Below are positions 10,923-23,515 of a stretch of DNA of 64,000 nucleotides, piece after piece; the first letter of the stretch is position 1; every line of letters starts with the position of its first letter. The DNA lies in assembly GCA_026545225.1 (NCBI GenBank), contig CM048845.1:120221033-120285032 (forward strand), in the 5' to 3' direction. Made by a program: the position numbers and the translations under genes. The notes under the pieces were generated by a model. The model worked only from the letters and a program-made list of their open reading frames with translations. It had not been told where the DNA came from and did no database searches. Source of the stretch: Cornus controversa. Its lineage: Eukaryota; Streptophyta; Magnoliopsida; Cornales; Cornaceae.

Positions 10923-13900
10923 TCATGGTTTCCACAGGAGTGTGGTCTCTGCAATCATGGAAGTGACAACATATGGATCCATGTTCGAAGCTGGCCTCCG
11001 GTCCTCAAAATACCCTTTGCCCTCTTTTTCTGTGTCTCGGCCAACCCGAATTGATGCACCGCGGTTAGCCACCCCCTGTTGACAGCATAGTATGTACAAA
11101 TGAGAGAGTGCTTTGTTCACTATTGTCAGAGACTAATTATGAAGAATAGACCATAATTATGATCAGACCTATCTAAAGAAATTCACCATTCTAGACCGAG
11201 AAATTTTCTTTTATTGCACCATTGACAATCAACTAATCCAATGCTCATTTAAAGGAATTATTTCTCGTATTTATAAAGAATTGTAACATCTTTGCAGTAT
11301 TTATAAAGAAAAAAAAAACTTACCCATAAAAATGTGTTGATATCAGCTGTTTCATGTCGTCCAGTGAGACGACGTTCGTTGCCTTCACCATACGCAGCAA
11401 TATGTTCTTTGTGCTTCAGCCCAAGCTTCTCAATAGCCTTTTTGATGACTTCGTAACCACCATCGTCCCTCATAGACTTGGTGCTGCACCATCATAACTT
11501 CACTATCAGAAAAAGAAGGATGGGGGGAGAATGGGAGGAGTGTACAATATAAATACCATCGCCGGGCACAAGCTCATATATTACCTGTAGTTTGTGTGCG
11601 CACCAGCTCCGTTCCAATCACCCTGCAGGTGAAAGAGGATTTAGTGATAACTAAAATCAGTATGAAATCATAGAGATATAATCTACGCTGCTTGGGAATT
11701 AAGAACATTGAAATAATATAAAATAAATCTAACAAAAACTAACCTGAATTGGTTTGGGGTCAAAAGAAAGCACCACATCAGCAATCTCAGTAATCCTCTG
11801 TCAATGGAAACAATTAAAAAGATTAGTACATTGCTCAATCCCAGATACCAAGCATTGTCTATTTTCCCCCTAAGAACATGAGTAGTAAGTATTTTATACG
11901 GTACCTCCAGAATGTAACGAGCCACCCACAACTCATCTCCAGCTGAGATGCCAACCGCAGGTCCAACTTGGAACTCCCACTGTATAATATGAAGAAAGGT
12001 TCAAGTTCCACAATAATCTACTAATGACAAAAAGCCAATTCATATTAAAAGGGACGAGAAACAAAAAAGAGATGACTCAAAATGTTTTCTTACTTGGCCT
12101 GGCATGACTTCTCCATTGATGCCACTTATGTTAATGCCAGCATAAAGGCAGGCCTTGTAATGAGAATCAACAATATCACGTCCAAAGGCTTTGTCTCCAC
12201 CAATCCCGCAGTAGTATGGTCCCTTTGTCGCAATAAAAGGGGCAAGCACAAATACTTATTAGCAACAATATTTATAACACAAGTAGAATAAAAGAATTAT
12301 CAGGTTGTAAGAAGAAAAAAATATACAGTGACAGTGTGGGAGGATAATAAATAAGAAAGACTCAAGTAACTCGGAATTTAATTGAAGAGAACAAATATAA
12401 AGGAACTGACTGAATTTTTGGTGAACCAATGCACATATTTTTGAAAAGCATAGTTTCATTCCACAATTAATCAAGTTCTCTATAACTTGGTATTATTTGT
12501 TGAATAATACAAAATAAACTATATTCTATTTAATTAAAAAGAAGCTGCATTTACTGACCTTCATCATTAAATCCTTAAAAAATTATAAATGTGATGAGAA
12601 AAGAAAAAAAAACAAAGACAACTAGAAGGCACAGAACTATTAAATTGGTGATATGAGAAGAAAAAAAATGATCCTATTGAGAAAAAACGGTCTTCAAAAA
12701 CATAAAGACTTAAGTGATTCAAATGACGAATAGAAAGAAAATTATTTATAAAATAAAAAAGGACTTTGTTAAATTTTATGAAAATAATGTGACTATCGTG
12801 TGTTTCGTTACCTGTGGTCCAGGATACCCTCCCACTGGCCATCCAATGGGCCACTTAACATCTTTCTGCAACAAGGTGTACTCCTGCTCAATGCCATACC
12901 TGTTTTAAATATTGGATTCCAAGTAAATTACAGACTCCCAAGAACTTACCGAGCATATACTTGAATAAAAATGAGACTAAAGTTTAAAAATAAGATTTTA
13001 AAATAATTTATACCAGGGTACTTCAGCAACAACATCAGGATGACTGAAAATTTTGGCTGCATTATGCCTCTTGTTTGTTGGAATTGGCTCACCAGCAGGA
13101 GTGTAAGTATCACACATGACCTAAGACAGTTGAGAGAGAGAGTGTTCAGCACAAGAATTAAAACGTAATTATACAAGCGGCCACACATCCAAAGAAATTA
13201 ACGCAAAATAGATGTTTCACTCACTAAAATATTATTGCCCCTCCTGAAAGGATCCTTGAAAATTGCTTGGGGACTGCCAGTACATAAAGAACACCCGTTA
13301 AAGATTTATAGTAGAACTTAAAAGGTAAAACCAGAAGAGATAAAAGGTTTATAAATAATAACAAGACATTACCAATTGTTTAGAATTTGACAGATAAAAT
13401 AGGGAAAAAAGACAGTAGAAGATAACATACTATAGGATGACTTCACTGTCTTCCCCAGGGGCTTGACCTGTGCTAGATCCATCATAATTCCACTTTGGGA
13501 GCTCTTTGGGATCGGTAACAGGTCTTGGAAGAGTCTGAATATCACCAATAACCACATACATCACAAATCATCATACCAACCATGAAGACAGACAGTAACC
13601 CAACAACAACCACCGCAAAAACAAGTATTATCATAATGAGATGAATAAAAATATTACCCTAGCTTTGCTCCTGAGATCCATGCCCGAACCACCAATCCTG
13701 TTGAAGGATTTGAAAATGAAAATTAGAACTCCAAAATACTAACAACTATCAATACCGTTAAAAATGAATCAACAACGGAACAACCCATTAATCATAAAAC
13801 TATGCACACAAGGGCCATAACTAACTGAAGTTCCACACAGTAAAAAGAATAAGGAGTTCACAATCAAAAAACCATTTAAATTTCCTTCACCGACAGAGCT

Positions 13901-14858
13901 GGGATCACCACTGACAGACCTTCAATCCAACAGAAATAAACAGAATTCGCGAAAAGCAATATCTTACAACCATTCGGTCAAACAGGAGAGGCAAACAAAA
14001 AGTATACACGTTCACTATCAAAACTGTAACAAACTAGAGTAGGAACAGGGTCTTAGCAATGAAAATACAGTAAAAACTAAACCACTAAAACAAGATCTTA
14101 TAAACTACTTTAATTGACCAGACAAATAAAGAAAAATCTAAAAACTATCCCATTAATTATATATATACACTAATAACAAGAACAGGGAATCACCAATGAA
14201 ACTCCCATAAAAATCAAAACCCATAATTGTTATAAAAAAAAAAAAAAGGAAAAAAATAAAAATATTGTAAAAACTGGTTGACCATAAGGAGGAGAAAAGT
14301 AAAGTAATTCAGAAACAAAAGGAACAGGGCCAGAACAATGGAACACCATTTGAGATCTTGCAAGGATATTGATTGGGCTCAAAGGAGAGAATCAAGCAAG
14401 AAAAAAGTAGTACCCATTGACTAATGAAACTGAATAAAAACATACTTCCATAAAGATAGAGTGAAACATGAAGATGCAAACGTGAAAGGTCCAAAAAAAA
14501 ACACTAAAACAAAATCGAGATCGCATAAAGTATAAACCAATTAATGATCTCAACACGAAGAGCAAAAACACAAAAACAAAAACAAAAACAAAAACAAAGC
14601 AGACCCATTTGCTATCTAAACTGCAAGACCCAGATCAGTGCACAGACAATAAAAGCAGGTGACTAACCAACAAACACAAAAACAACTAAAAAAAAGCAAA
14701 CCCATTAAGGAGAAAATCAGAGCACACGTTAAAACAGAGCAAACTCATTCATGGTGAACTCAGTCAAATCAGAGAGAGACTCACCATATGTATTCAGCAA
14801 TCACCTTATCCGTGGAATCGGAGAGGTTGAGGTTGAGTAGATCTGAAAGCAGAGCCAT
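10923..14858 (-). CDS. GLN1: Cytosolic glutamine synthetase (GS1), 12 coding exons
   Basis: Catalyses ATP-dependent amidation of glutamate to glutamine in the cytosol (ammonium assimilation and remobilisation). Exons (minus strand): 14858-14785, 13697-13658, 13534-13431, 13273-13225, 13120-13014, 12899-12812, 12222-12094, 11979-11905, 11797-11744, 11622-11585, 11483-11324, 11075-10923. Every intron is GT..AG, and the exons sum to 1071 nt, giving 356 residues plus TGA, the usual plant GS1 length. The protein starts [18 protein letters not shown], with no plastid transit peptide and no C-terminal extension, so it is GS1 rather than chloroplast GS2. Recognisable motifs: [11 protein letters not shown] near residues 27-38, [14 protein letters not shown] from residue 56, the ATP-binding region [17 protein letters not shown] at 237-253, and the glutamate-binding [10 protein letters not shown] at 310-319. 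It ends TTLLWKP. No frameshift or internal stop was found, so it looks functional. Intron 1 (13698-14784) is much longer than the others. The family call is very secure; the isoform within GLN1 is not resolved. Confidence 0.97.
13698..14784 (-). other. GS1 intron 1, 1.09 kb
   Basis: First intron, with donor GTGAGT next to 14785 and acceptor CAG next to 13697. It splits the tryptophan codon at residue 25. It is several times longer than most other GS1 introns, AT-rich with A-runs, and includes a short (ACAAAA)n-like tract at 14570-14597. No transposon ends were recognised in it. Long first introns near the 5' end of plant housekeeping genes can enhance expression; that role is only an inference here. 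Confidence 0.8.
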
Positions 14859-14970
14859 ATCTGAAACACAGGGTTAACGAAGACTTCCAATGAATCACAC
14901 ACAAACTCTCTCTCTCTACTTGATCGTATGTAGAGACCATCACTGAGGGGTAATGAGTTCCTTATATAGT
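14859..14970 (-). promoter_or_regulatory. GS1 core promoter and 5' leader
   Basis: On the minus strand a TATA box reading TATATAAG lies at 14968-14961, about 100 nt upstream of the ATG. That places transcription start roughly at 14930-14940 and gives an unspliced leader of about 75-80 nt. The leader contains a GA-rich stretch (the CT run at 14908-14918 on the plus strand), common in plant 5' UTRs. The start codon is chosen because it opens the canonical GS1 N-terminus. The TSS is inferred from TATA spacing only. Confidence 0.7.
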
Positions 14971-15780
14971 GCGGTCTTTGTGTTGATAACATAAAACAAT
15001 TGAAAATTATTTCGATTTTCTAATTAAACAATTGGTCATTGTTTATTAAATAAATGGAAATTAAATTAAAAATTAAATTGAAAGGCGCGTTGTTCGGAGG
15101 TGGTAGGTAATTGATTTACATGTAGAAAGAATCTATCAGTATTGGATTTCCGTATTCTTAGATCGGTTACCGGTTAACTGCCGGGCCAGTTGTCCAGCTG
15201 TAGTAATTCCTCGCAACCCGGACCGTCTACATTGATGGAATTGAGAAGAGAAAAAAAAGTAGGATTGTATTTTTTTTTTTGTGTTTGGATTGTTATTAAT
15301 AAAAAAAAAATATTAAGAGGTATAATTTTTAAAAGTTGAAAGATTCGAAAAGAAATGAAAGGAATAAGTGAATCTTTTATGATACAAAAAATAATCCTAA
15401 TATTTTAAAAAATAAAATTTAAAAGACATTTGGGTCTATCTTGTAATATAAATACAAAACGACATGATAGTAAATTGATTAAAATGAATTCTTTTCTTTT
15501 CTCTCCTTTACCTTTTTCAAACTAGTATGCTATAATTTCCTTTCTTTTTTATCATAATTTAACCAAACATAAATATATGTTATCCTCTCTTCTCTTTTCT
15601 CTCATCACTAATGTTATCATTTCTTTTTTTTTTCTCCAACTTATCCAAACGAAGCATAAACATTCATCATCAATAAGAGGTAAAAAAGAAAAGAAAAAAA
15701 TCATTATAAAATAATATTTTACAAAATAAGCCCATGAAACGATATAATCTATAATTTTATTAAGGGAAATATCAATGCCA
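14971..15780. other. Upstream intergenic region of GS1
   Basis: The first about 270 bp upstream of the TATA box include a less AT-rich stretch (15140-15235, with CGGTTACCGGTTAACTGCCG) that could hold GS1 regulatory sites. The rest is A/T-run rich. No gene recognised. Confidence 0.45.
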
Positions 15781-16890
15781 AATTTCATTCAAGATGGATA
15801 AATAATCTTGTTCTTTTTTTCCTTCCTAATATAGATAAAGAATCTTTATTACATGAATTTCATGATCTTTCCTTCAATTTCATTCAAGATAGATAAATAA
15901 ATTTTTTTTTGAACTGATATTGACGCTCCACCAATATTTTAAGAGCTCCACTTTCTTTTTTTCTTTAAAATAAAATTACAAAAGAGTTTTTACACCACAC
16001 GTGTGTTTGGTTATTATATTTTTAATGTCATAATTGATCTTTTCCGTTAAAGTTAGAACTTTTGACTCTAAAATGTAAATTCATTTATATTCTCTTTATA
16101 CATAAATGAAATATTATAGTAATCATATATAGTGTCTGAGTTAGGGGAAGTTATTAAACTTGTTAAGAAAAGTAATATGAAAAAATCTCAGAAAATCTAT
16201 AAATTATTAAACACTTCTAATTCTTGTGGCAATGATGATTTTTTTTCTTTAGAATATATTTTTTGAGTTGATTTTGAAAATAATGATTTGAGAAAGTATT
16301 GATGATTAGGATAAAAAAATATTTGAATTGAAATTAAATTTTATATCATTTAATAAAACCTATTTATAACATTAAATTGAAAGAAAAAGAATCTCTATGA
16401 TACAGGAAAATCAAGTTTTTTTTAAGGGTAAGAAAAACTTAGTTTTTAGAAATTATATTGTTATGTGATTAAATTTACTTTTAATTATTATATAGTATAT
16501 TTTACATATAATGTGTATATATATACCGTTTGTAATTTCAATATGAGAAAGAAAATTCTTGAGAGTGAATTCAAGTGTTTTGACTTTAATAAAAAAAAGG
16601 TAATTATGGTATTAAAAATGTGAGAATAAAGTATTTTGTAATGCAGGGACTTTATTTAGAAAAAGAAAAGAGTGGATCGCCTTGGGTCATTAGTGGTGTG
16701 ATAAGCTCAGAATATTGCGCATTTAAGCCTTATTAGAAGGCTTTTTTTCCCTTCCTAATATAGATAAAGAATCTTTATTAAATGAAATTCATGATCTTTC
16801 CCTAAATTTCATTTCAGATGGATAAATAATCATTTTTTATTCTTCCCGGTACAGATTAAGAATCTTTATTAAATGAAATTCATTAATGTA
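15781..16890. repeat. Repeats of about 98 bp, split by roughly 840 bp
   Basis: Units containing CCTTCCTAATATAGATAAAG, then AATCTTTATTA and CATGATCTTTCC, occur at about 15781-15905 and again at about 16745-16890. The intervening 15905-16740 has different sequence and probably inserted into, or was captured by, the array. No target duplication was resolved. Confidence 0.6.
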
Positions 16891-18084
16891 GCTTTTTGTT
16901 CAAATAATTTTCCTCCATCCTACCTCCAAACATGAATTCCATCCCACCTGAGTTAGCATAAGTCATTCAAATCCCAAAGTGACTACGACAATTCGAGGTA
17001 TTGTCAAGTAATAGCCACTAATCACTTAAGTTATTTCAAACTCCCTGTAATAAAACGAACTGAGCAATAATTGTAGACCAAGTCACATAAAGTGGAAATT
17101 AGAGTGACAAAAAAATTCAATTTCTTCTTGTGACGTAGCACGGAGCACAAGAGCAACACTATTTTAGAATAATTATGCGACTTAAGTTATAGAAGTCTTT
17201 ATTTTAGACTGTTCATGGTTGAGCCTTATTACATTTTTTTTTTTTAGATGGGAAAATTCTAAAAGTTGTTGAAAACGGACAATCGAGTGAGAGAAATGTG
17301 GGCAGTGATTTCAAATTATTATTTTTAGATGAGAAAACTCTTCAGTTGTTTAAAACTAACAACTGAGTGAGAGAGAGTTGTGGGGATGATTCGATTTGAT
17401 TCCAATTTAAAAAATAAAAAACCATTAATAAACTGTTGGATTCTTAGCTTGGGGTCCTACAGGACCGAACTATTAATTATATATATATACACTAAATTTT
17501 CTAAATCCTAATTCAATATAATATATAATTTACATGAGTCAGTGACCTACATATGTGCGAATTAGGGGCTAGGTGGGAACAGTAAAATGTATGCAACCCT
17601 TACCTCCGATCCACATGCGAAGAGGCTGATAATTGATATGTTCAGATACCAATTTATGAGGTTTTATCAATTAATATGAAAAGATGTCAATTAAAAAGAA
17701 TTTGACTGAGACAATAGAGTAACAACCAAATACTAAGTGCACAACATTGTTTTGATCTAGCAGGGCTAGAGGGAGTGAATAGGTGTTGTGAATTTTATAG
17801 ATAATTTTCCAGCCTCTTAATTTCTCTTAATTTAATCTCAATTTTATCATTCAATAACAACATTTTATACTTATGAAAATAATGATATCAATTCAATCCT
17901 AATTTGCAAATATAATGAGAGTAATAAAAACAAATAAAGGTAATGTAATGTAATGTAAATAAATAAGAAAAGACAATTGATAAACATGGAAAACGCTCAA
18001 AGAGAGTAAAAAATTAGGGGGACCTCTGCAAGGTTTGGAACAATCCAATAATGAGAAAGAGATGTACAATCAAGTAAGTTCCGT

Positions 18085-18638
18085 ACCCTCGAGCTCCTAA
18101 TTGATATCAAGACACCAAACCTTCAGTCCTTCGAAGATCTCCAGGTCATTTTTCTAATATGTCTACGACATTTAGTACACTTGAATCTGTTTCTCCAATA
18201 ATTATTCTTCAATTTCAGAAGTTGTTATATCGCTTGATGTAAAATACGACTTTCTCAACAAATATTCAATCATCCAAGCATAAACTATATAGTTCTTAGA
18301 TTCAACATGTAAAAATAAATACACAAGAGTGTAAACATATGAAAACCCAAATTCCACTTTACCTCGAACTCCTAATTGATATCAAGACACCAAACCTTCA
18401 GTCCTTCGAAGATCTCTAGGTCATTTTTCTCATCTATCTACGACATTCACTACACTTGAACCCGCTTCTCCAATAATTGTTCTTCAATTTCAGAAGTTAT
18501 TATACCGCTTGATGTAAAATACAGCTTTCTCAATAAATATTCAATCATCCAAGCATAAACTATATAGTTCCTAGATTCAACATGTAAAAACAAAAATACA
18601 CAAGTGTAAACATATGAAAACCCAAATTCTACTATAAA
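18085..18638. repeat. Tandem duplication, period about 275 bp
   Basis: Copy 1 at about 18085-18359 and copy 2 at about 18360-18638. Both contain CTCCTAATTGATATCAAGAC, CCTTCAGTCCTTCGAAGATC and CAAGCATAAACTATATAGTT. The copies differ by scattered substitutions and small indels. No ORF. Confidence 0.85.
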
Positions 18639-19719
18639 GTTATAAATTTCTCATCAAAAGATATGAATATTTTCTTCTATATTTCTTTATATTTTATTAA
18701 TATGTTCTAATCTTATATTTATAGGAAACTAACTTGTTCCCCAAGTTTTTGGTCTTTTAATATAAGCAAAATATGTTTTTGGAAACGATTCTCGTTTTTC
18801 ATCTTTCCATTTATTGAAGTTACCGCAATCATCGATTGATCAAAATGCTTCAAGCATTGATCTAACCATACTTTTTTTCCGTTGATCAAAAGTTGTTTAT
18901 CGCTCGATCAATCAAAGCTCTGTATATCTTTATATTGAAGGTACAAAAAACATATGCGTGATTTATTGCACTTAACTTTAATACTCAACTAAACCCTGTT
19001 TGGATTGGCTTTTGAAAAGCGATTTTCGACTTTTCAAACTCAAAAGTCGATTTGGAGAGTGTTTGGATAGGTAAGGCTGAAAAGCTTCGGAGTCTAAAAA
19101 GAGCGTTCAAAGGAAGCTGGTGGGTACCAACTTCCTCATTTCATTTAGATTCTGCTTCTCTTTTTCTTTTGCGTAAAAGCCGAAGCAAACTTTGAAACTT
19201 GATATATTTATATATGTATAATGTATACATGATTAGTAAACCTTTAGGATCATATTTTAACTAAACCCATACCCAAAAATAAACCAACCTAAGGTCATTA
19301 TTGGTAAACTATTCAAGTGATTGAATATTAATTCATTATATTCATATCCTTGCGTCAAACATGTCTGCTACACAATTACATTGCATGTTTTGATAAGGAA
19401 TATGCCAACACATGACTCAATTTTCTAACATAGGTTATTTTCTTCATACCCATGACCTCCATGTCATAATGAAGCAACCTCACCATTATGTCAAGGCTCA
19501 CGCTCAGGTTGAGAACAAAGTAGAATCTAAATATAAAAAATTCAAACAATCAAGGCCAAAACCATGGAATGGAGTTGAACCAACTGGTCAGTTCTAATGA
19601 TCCATACAATTCAGTTTGGTGCCAATTTTCATGAAATTATTAGGACTGGTTTAGTCATGATTTATTGCAAAATCGGTTCAAATCGGATCGTGTGCACCCT
19701 TCCTACAACTCAACCAAGC

Positions 19720-20100
19720 CCATCTAAACCTAACTTGTTTTTTTTACAGGTTTGGACAACCATTTTTACAATTAGGGTTAGGCTTGAGCATAAGTTGACG
19801 TGTCACCAACCTAAACTCAAATTATAACTTTACTTTTTTCTAATTATAATTTTAAATATATTATATTTTTTTTCTTAATTTATTGTATATTAATCAATTG
19901 AAAATTTAATATCTTGATTTTTTTATTTAATTTCAAAAAATTACATTTAGTTTTACAATTTTATCTTTTTGAGCATAAGAATAATCTAACCTAACATTAA
20001 CCCAATTTTCAATTCGATCTCTCTAACTCAAGTTTAACTGAAGTTCAAAATTTTAAATTCAACTGAGTTTGGCTTTTATTACTTGAGTTTAATAGTAAAA
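19720..20100. mobile_element. Fragment of the 38.3/45.8 kb hAT family
   Basis: Contains GGTTTGGACAACCATTTTTA, CAATTAGGGTTAGG and later TAAGAATAATCTAACCTAAC, in the same order as the elements at 38255 and 45760. No TIR or TSD is visible, so it is a degraded copy. Confidence 0.5.
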
Positions 20101-20211
20101 TTATTTTTACTTAGTTTACCTCAAAAATAAGTATTTATAAAAAGCAAAAGCATACAACTTTCTCTCTCTCTCTCTCTCTCACTCAAATTACATGCAAACA
20201 AGATAACTAGT

Positions 20212-20639
20212 TGTTAGAGGGGTCTTTTTTGTTCCACATCAGATCTGAATGAGAAAGATAATTGGTATAAATGGACAGGTAGGCTGCACTACCCAATAAC
20301 TTAAGCTTTTGGATCATTGGTAAGCAGCGCCCGACTGTTACAGTTGGTATTAGAGACAAACTCAATTCTTAATCCGGTGTCACACCTAGCGCCCACCCAG
20401 GTAGAGTTCGGGTCCGGGTCATTACTGGATCCTCCTCTCGTTGTAAGAGGGAATGGATAAGCAGAGTGGTTCGACCGCAACGAGAGCGTTGCGAGTTTGG
20501 GTGGGAGAGAATGTTAGATGGGTCTTTTTTGTTCCACATTAGATCCGAATGAGAAAGAGAATAGGTATAAATGGGCAGGTAGGCAACACTACCCAATAGC
20601 TTAGTTTTTGAGTGATTGGTAAGCGTCTGACCTGTTACA
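20212..20639 (+). mobile_element. Complete TRIM (terminal-repeat retrotransposon in miniature)
   Basis: LTR1 20212-20342 and LTR2 20512-20639 both begin TGTTAGA and end CTGTTACA. The whole is flanked by a 5-bp TSD CTAGT (20207-20211, 20640-20644). Just inside LTR1 is TTGGTATTAGAGAC, a near match to the initiator-Met tRNA primer-binding site. Just before LTR2 is the purine tract GGGTGGGAGAGAA. Interior 169 bp, no coding capacity. Each LTR carries a TATAAAT element. Movement would need proteins supplied in trans. Confidence 0.9.
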
Positions 20640-20644
20640 CTAGT

Positions 20645-20708
20645 CTGAGGTAACACTACTCAATAGCTTAGGATTTTGAATAATTGGTAAGCGCCTACGT
20701 GTTACACT
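20645..20708 (+). repeat. Third, partial LTR tail with another CTAGT
   Basis: Directly after the right TSD, AACACTACTCAATAGCTTAG and then ATTGGTAAGCGCC and GTGTTACA repeat the last about 60 bp of the TRIM LTR, again followed by CTAGT. This gives a third LTR end at the same locus. Confidence 0.8.
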
Positions 20709-21839
20709 AGTCTAAGTGTTGATCCTATAACTTTTCATAAAATAATTACCAATTTTGTTTTTGTTCTGTTTTTTTTTTAAATACCAATATGGACGTATAA
20801 AATTAATATAAATCACTTTCTTTTTATTATTTCCTACTTTAAAAATTACTTAAAATCTCTTACTTCAATCAACTGAATGGGGAAAAAAAAAGGAAAAGAA
20901 AAAAGGGGAAAAATTAACAAGAAGTCCTATTTTTTCCTATAGGACCAATAAGTCCTACATTTGAAAAAAAAATTCATTTGAGTTTTAAATCACTAAATCT
21001 TCTATTTATATCCTTGCTAATTAGACATAAAATTTACACTCAAACTTTCATTTATACCCCTAAAAATAAGATATAAAATTGAAAGAAGATAAAAAAATAA
21101 TATTTTATTTATTTTTTATAAAATACTTAAAAGTTATGGTGAATACTACACAATATATTTTGAATTGCATTTAAATTAAATTAATTAATATTTAAACTCA
21201 TAATACAATATTCATTAATTAACAAAAACTTAAAGGAATATACATAAATTTAGACTATATCACTTTTTGAATAAATTTATAATTACAAAGTGTTACTTCT
21301 ATCTAGTAAGGTTATAAATGAAAGTTTTAGTGATTTAGATGAAAAAAAATTCAAAAGTAAAGATTTATTGGTGCTAAACAACATTTATAGGACTGGAGGG
21401 CAATTTTTTCACAAGAAATTAAAAAAAGAAAGTGGTCATTGTCAAGTATAGAGCAAGTTGGAAGGTCAAGCTCTCGACCATCCTGCCCAACCTAACGGTC
21501 TATGTCACCTAAATTGGTTAAATAAAAAAATCAAAAATCAAAAGTCTAAACTTATAATAAGCACCCTTTATTATTATTATTTTTATTATTTTGATGAATG
21601 TATATACTAAGCACTTTTTTTTTTTTATGAAGCAAAAGTCTGAAAATAAAAAATAAATAAATAAAAAAAAGAAAAGAAGAAGTAAACCACACACTACCTT
21701 GTTCTGCTGCCATCAATTTGCAATAAGATGAGGGACTATTCTAAGCAATTAGTTAAAAAAAATTGGAAGAGTAAATAGGGGATACCGGTTTAGCCGGTGG
21801 AGGAATTCTGAATCTTACCGTACGGTGAAGGACTGTGCT
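20709..21839. other. Intergenic AT-rich sequence
   Basis: A/T runs and poly(A) stretches with no convincing ORF. The segment 20925-21410 is bounded by related phrases about a sequence AAGTCCTA..TTTTTC and GGACT..TTTTTTCAC and may be a degraded MITE, but its ends were not resolved. Confidence 0.4.
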
Positions 21840-21847
21840 GTTGCAGG

Positions 21848-22017
21848 TAGGGGTGCACACGGTACGGTTCTTCACGGTTCTTGGTGGAACCGGAACCGGA
21901 ACCGTTACCAACGGTTCCTGATTTTCGGAACCGGAACCGGAACCGTTGGGGGTTGGAACCGTGAGGAACCGTACCGCGGTTCTCGGTACGGTTCCGGTTC
22001 CGAACCGCGGTTCCTTA

Positions 22018-22059
<42 letters not shown>

Positions 22060-22607
22060 GAAGCTTGAAAATACAAAATATATATATATATATATTCATT
22101 AAATAAATGTGAGACCTACAATCTAAAAATGACACCCTATATATATATAATTATTATATTATATTATAGATATATATACATTACATATAATGTATATATA
22201 TTATTTATAGTAATTATATTATAATATAATTATTATACATAATATATGATAATATAATTATTATACATAATATATGATAATATAATTATTATACATAATA
22301 TATATACATTATATATAATTATTATATGTAATGTATATATATATATATTATATATAGTTATTATATTATATATATATATACACATATTTAATATAAAACG
22401 GTTCCGGTTCCAAGGAACCGTTACCCCCAACGGTTCCGGTTCCGGTACGGTTCTATTGGTCCTGGAACCGGAACCGGAACCGTTGGTAACGGTTCCTAAT
22501 TTTAGGAACCGGAACCGGAACCGTAGCCACGGTTCGGTACGGTTCCGGTACGGTTCCCCTCGGTTCCGGTTCCGGTTCCGGTTCCGACGGTTCTTTGTGC
22601 ACCCCTA
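21848..22607. mobile_element. hAT element built from GGTTCC/GGAACC repeats, 8-bp TSD
   Basis: Perfect 12-bp TIR TAGGGGTGCACA / TGTGCACCCCTA and perfect 8-bp TSD GTTGCAGG (21840-21847, 22608-22615). Both subterminal regions (about 21860-22015 and 22398-22590) are dense in GGAACCGGAACCG and its complement. The middle is a T-run (about 22021-22056) and TA-rich sequence. There is no transposase; ORFs across the repeats are artefacts. Subterminal repeats are where hAT transposases usually bind. Confidence 0.9.
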
Positions 22608-22933
22608 GTTGCAGGTGAACAGCATCATTTTCACCGACACCTGTCGTCGGGTAGGAAGAATCCATCATTTCTCCATTTCAATAAGGGTTCGGAGTCTACT
22701 AGTCAGATGGCCCACCATTACCTTGAAACTCCCAATTAGATGGTGTTCAGTGGTTACGGATAAGTTTTTTTTTTATTTTTTTCCTTTTCTAAATTTGAAC
22801 CGAGTCGTATGGTGGACATAATCACACGCCAAACCGGCGAGTGAATATGTTATATTATGTTCAGCAAAGATGGCGCGCACTTGTCAACCACGAGTTGGCA
22901 AATAAGTCAAACTGTTTATAAGCATATTGGACG

Positions 22934-23455
22934 TGGGCATGTAAACGGATCTGAATTGAATTGGAACTCATCCGATCCAACTCCAATAAAAAATATATTT
23001 GATTTGATTCAATTCAATAATTTGATGAATTGTTTATGATTGGATTTCATATATGATTTGTTGTTAATCAGATATTTGATCCAATATATATATATATATA
23101 TATATATAAATATATCTTGTTAAAAAATTTAATATCAAAAGAGATTAGAAACAATGATTAAGAAAAAAAAAACCCAAGACGAAAAATAAAATATGAACAA
23201 AAAATAGTAGAAAAGAAAATATTTGACTTTTTATTATAGAAAAAAAATAAAGAGGGAAGAAGAAAAAAAAATTCATAGTGTAAATATTATATATTATAGT
23301 ATTAGATAATATATTTATTATCAAATCAGATCGACCATAATCCGATTTTTTTAGCTAATCGATTATCAAATTTAATATTTCAATACATATCATAATTATC
23401 AGTTTGGACTCGGATCGGATTCAGACCAAAATCTGATCAATTGACCAGTCTACTT
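22934..23455. mobile_element. Degraded DNA element, same family as 42596-43280
   Basis: Starts near GGGCATGTAAACGGATC and ends near CGGATCGGATTCAGACC. It shares with 42596-43280 the order ATGTAAACG(G/A)ATC, AACAATGATTAAG, ATAATCCGA/ATAATTC, TTAGCTAA(T/C)G and ATTATC(A)GTTTG. A possible imperfect TSD around TTGGAC was seen but is not convincing. Confidence 0.5.
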
Positions 23456-23515
23456 GGACTTGGCTTAATTAACATCAGTTTGAGTTTATTTTTAAAACTT
23501 GTATATAGGGGTGAT

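Noticed and set aside
21753..22668. ORFs rich in Val-Pro / Arg-Asn repeats
   Set aside because: Direct translation of the GGTTCC/GGAACC repeats of a hAT element.
22934..23460. Imperfect TTGGAC direct repeat as an 8-bp TSD
   Set aside because: Only about 6 of 8 positions agree and the terminal inverted repeats are not convincing, so the element ends are left approximate.
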